Of a DNA stretch of 57,858 nt, positions 57,203 through 57,858 are shown in pieces. Where the stretch lies: the IMG/VR virus record IMGVR_UViG_3300021197_001375, positions 1 to 57,858 of that record, one strand, 5' to 3'. Positions within the stretch are counted from its first letter, which is position 1. Each line of letters opens with the position of its first letter. The translations under genes were made by a program, and so were the position numbers. This DNA is from a virus. The notes below the pieces were generated by a model. That model did no database searches. It had not been told where the DNA came from and was given only the letters and a program-made list of their open reading frames with translations.

Positions 57203-57313
57203 ATGGGACAGCAAAAGTTTAAATGCTGGGGTTATGGACCACCTCTGAAATTGGGTGGAGAGATCAAAAAGTTCCAGTCCCCGAAGCCATCTTTTATCAG
57301 GCGGGGAACTTAG
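57203..57313 (+). CDS. Possible 36-residue protein
   Basis: FKCWGYGPPLKLGGEIKKFQ and PKPSFIRRGT look protein-like; starts 8 bases after the previous stop, without a ribosome site. The end lies in hairpin-forming DNA. Confidence 0.35.
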   Translation: MGQQKFKCWGYGPPLKLGGEIKKFQSPKPSFIRRGT

Positions 57314-57608
57314 AATTAAAGCTATGCCCCGCCTGATCCCAGATCCATTAGGTTATTACCGATAATGCGTGCCGGCGCCCTAATGGATCTGGGATCAGTT
57401 ATCCAAGACCCCGCTGGATACAGTTGGGGAAGAATGCATAGATAGATATGGATCTGGACTATGCCTGATCAAGATCAGCGGGCTAAGTCCGAAAGGGTGA
57501 AGTTTTGGGAACCCCTGTCCGAAAATCCACTTTAGTGTGGGTGCTGATCCCAGATCCTTGGTGATGCGGCTTCTTAAATCGTATGCGATCCAAGGATCTG
57601 GGATCAGC
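57262..57608. other. GATC-rich, hairpin-dense noncoding region
   Basis: 13 GATC sites in about 345 bases. Hairpin 1: 20-base perfect arms 57333-57352 and 57379-57398. Hairpin 2: 19-base perfect arms 57543-57561 and 57590-57608. Both share CTGATCCCAGATCC but differ in the inner part, with both arms changed together. Smaller hairpins: ATCAGGCGGGG/CCCCGCCTGAT (57296-57337) and CTGATC-AA-GATCAG. The base composition is much richer in GC than the rest. Candidate replication origin or structured RNA. Confidence 0.7.
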
Positions 57609-57618
57609 CCTGAGTGGA

Positions 57619-57673
57619 AAGCTTCAAGCGTCAAGCTTCAAGCGTCAAGCGTCAAGCTCAAGCCACAAGCTTG
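57619..57673. repeat. CAAGCNN heptamer array
   Basis: Eight units of seven bases (CAAGCGT, CAAGCTT, CAAGCCA) with one six-base unit. Ends in the TTGACA of the promoter. Related to the array at 5-80. Confidence 0.8.
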
Positions 57674-57699
57674 ACAGCTGGGCTGGGATATGATAGGAT
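57671..57699 (+). promoter_or_regulatory. Rightward promoter
   Basis: TTGACA (57671-57676), 17 bases, TAGGAT (57694-57699), within ATAGGATA at 57693-57700; AAAGGAG ribosome site before ATG 57721. Confidence 0.65.
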
Positions 57700-57720
57700 A
57701 AAATTATAAAGGAGAAATAT

Positions 57721-57855
57721 ATGATTAAAAAAAATAATGATCCATTTGGTTTTAACAAAGCCATTAATTGGGAAAAATTAGAAGATCCAAAAGTATTAAA
57801 AGAATTAAAAAAACTTTTTGATGAAGAGGAGAAAAAAGAAAATGAAAACAAGTGA
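57721..57855 (+). CDS. Small acidic-tailed protein
   Basis: 44 residues: KKNNDPFGFNKAINWEKLED then a charged helix (KVLKELKKLFDEEEKKEN). Strong AAAGGAG site. A further ATG at 57842 (MKTSEA), preceded by GAGGAG, runs off the window, so another rightward gene probably follows. Confidence 0.62.
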   Translation: MIKKNNDPFGFNKAINWEKLEDPKVLKELKKLFDEEEKKENENK

Positions 57856-57858
57856 AGC

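Noticed and set aside
57203-57610. tRNA or known phage RNA in the hairpin region
   Set aside because: No cloverleaf or CCA end, and no match to a family I can recall; left as unknown structure.
57564-57674. 36-codon frame reading through hairpin 2 and the heptamer array
   Set aside because: Protein-like tail comes only from the repeat; no ribosome site. Mentioned under the repeat finding instead.
1-57858. Circular genome by joining the ends
   Set aside because: The two heptamer arrays and the open nuclease frame are compatible with it, but no identical overlap is present. Joining would read the nuclease antisense through the gene at 57721, so it cannot be concluded.

Overview
This window looks like most or all of the genome of an uncultured marine tailed phage, probably a podovirus of an AT-rich alphaproteobacterium such as SAR11 or a relative. 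The DNA is visibly AT-rich and almost every base is coding. It carries a complete set of phage morphogenesis genes: terminase small and large subunits, an 835-residue P22-type portal, a scaffold, a GroES-like chaperonin, a major capsid protein, a gp4-like head completion protein, a gp10-like tail hub, a collar fibre and large internal virion proteins. Many of the small genes match, from memory, recurrent families in marine metagenomic phage contigs. No rRNA, tRNA, integrase or CRISPR array was seen. Whether the two ends join into a circle cannot be decided from the sequence.

Layout. Nearly all genes lie on the minus strand and are read right to left in long chains joined by ATGA, TAATG or TGATG overlaps. 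54.7-57.9 kb: a promoter-dense control region with small genes, a GATC-rich hairpin region and a CAAGC heptamer array. 40.2-54.7 kb: packaging and head module (large terminase, internal protein, portal, many tiny basic proteins, co-chaperonin, scaffold, major capsid). 30-40 kb: connector, tail hub, fibre and collar genes. 28.3-30.1 kb: two glycosyltransferases. 21-28.2 kb: internal or ejection virion proteins. 19.5-20.9 kb: a plus-strand SNF2-like helicase. 11.6-19.4 kb: replication module (ssDNA-binding candidate, archaeo-eukaryotic-type primase, glycosyltransferase, UvrD-like helicase, DUF3310 protein, family A DNA polymerase). 7.6-11.2 kb: lysis-associated and membrane genes, including an M15 endolysin. 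1-7.5 kb: nucleases, a methyltransferase-like protein and a cluster of 2-oxoglutarate/Fe(II) oxygenases, with the small terminase on the plus strand at 1.9 kb.

The genes form a self-contained replication set (primase, polymerase with proofreading, two helicases, a RecB-type exonuclease and a resolvase-type nuclease) and a standard head/short-tail assembly line. The unusual features are seven 2OG-Fe(II) oxygenases with three glycosyltransferases, a plastocyanin-like copper-site signature in a connector-module protein, a recurring ATAGGATA box in promoters at the right end, a probable 21-bp operator over the replication-module promoter, and many genes of 24-55 codons that are visible only because they are exactly stitched to their neighbours.
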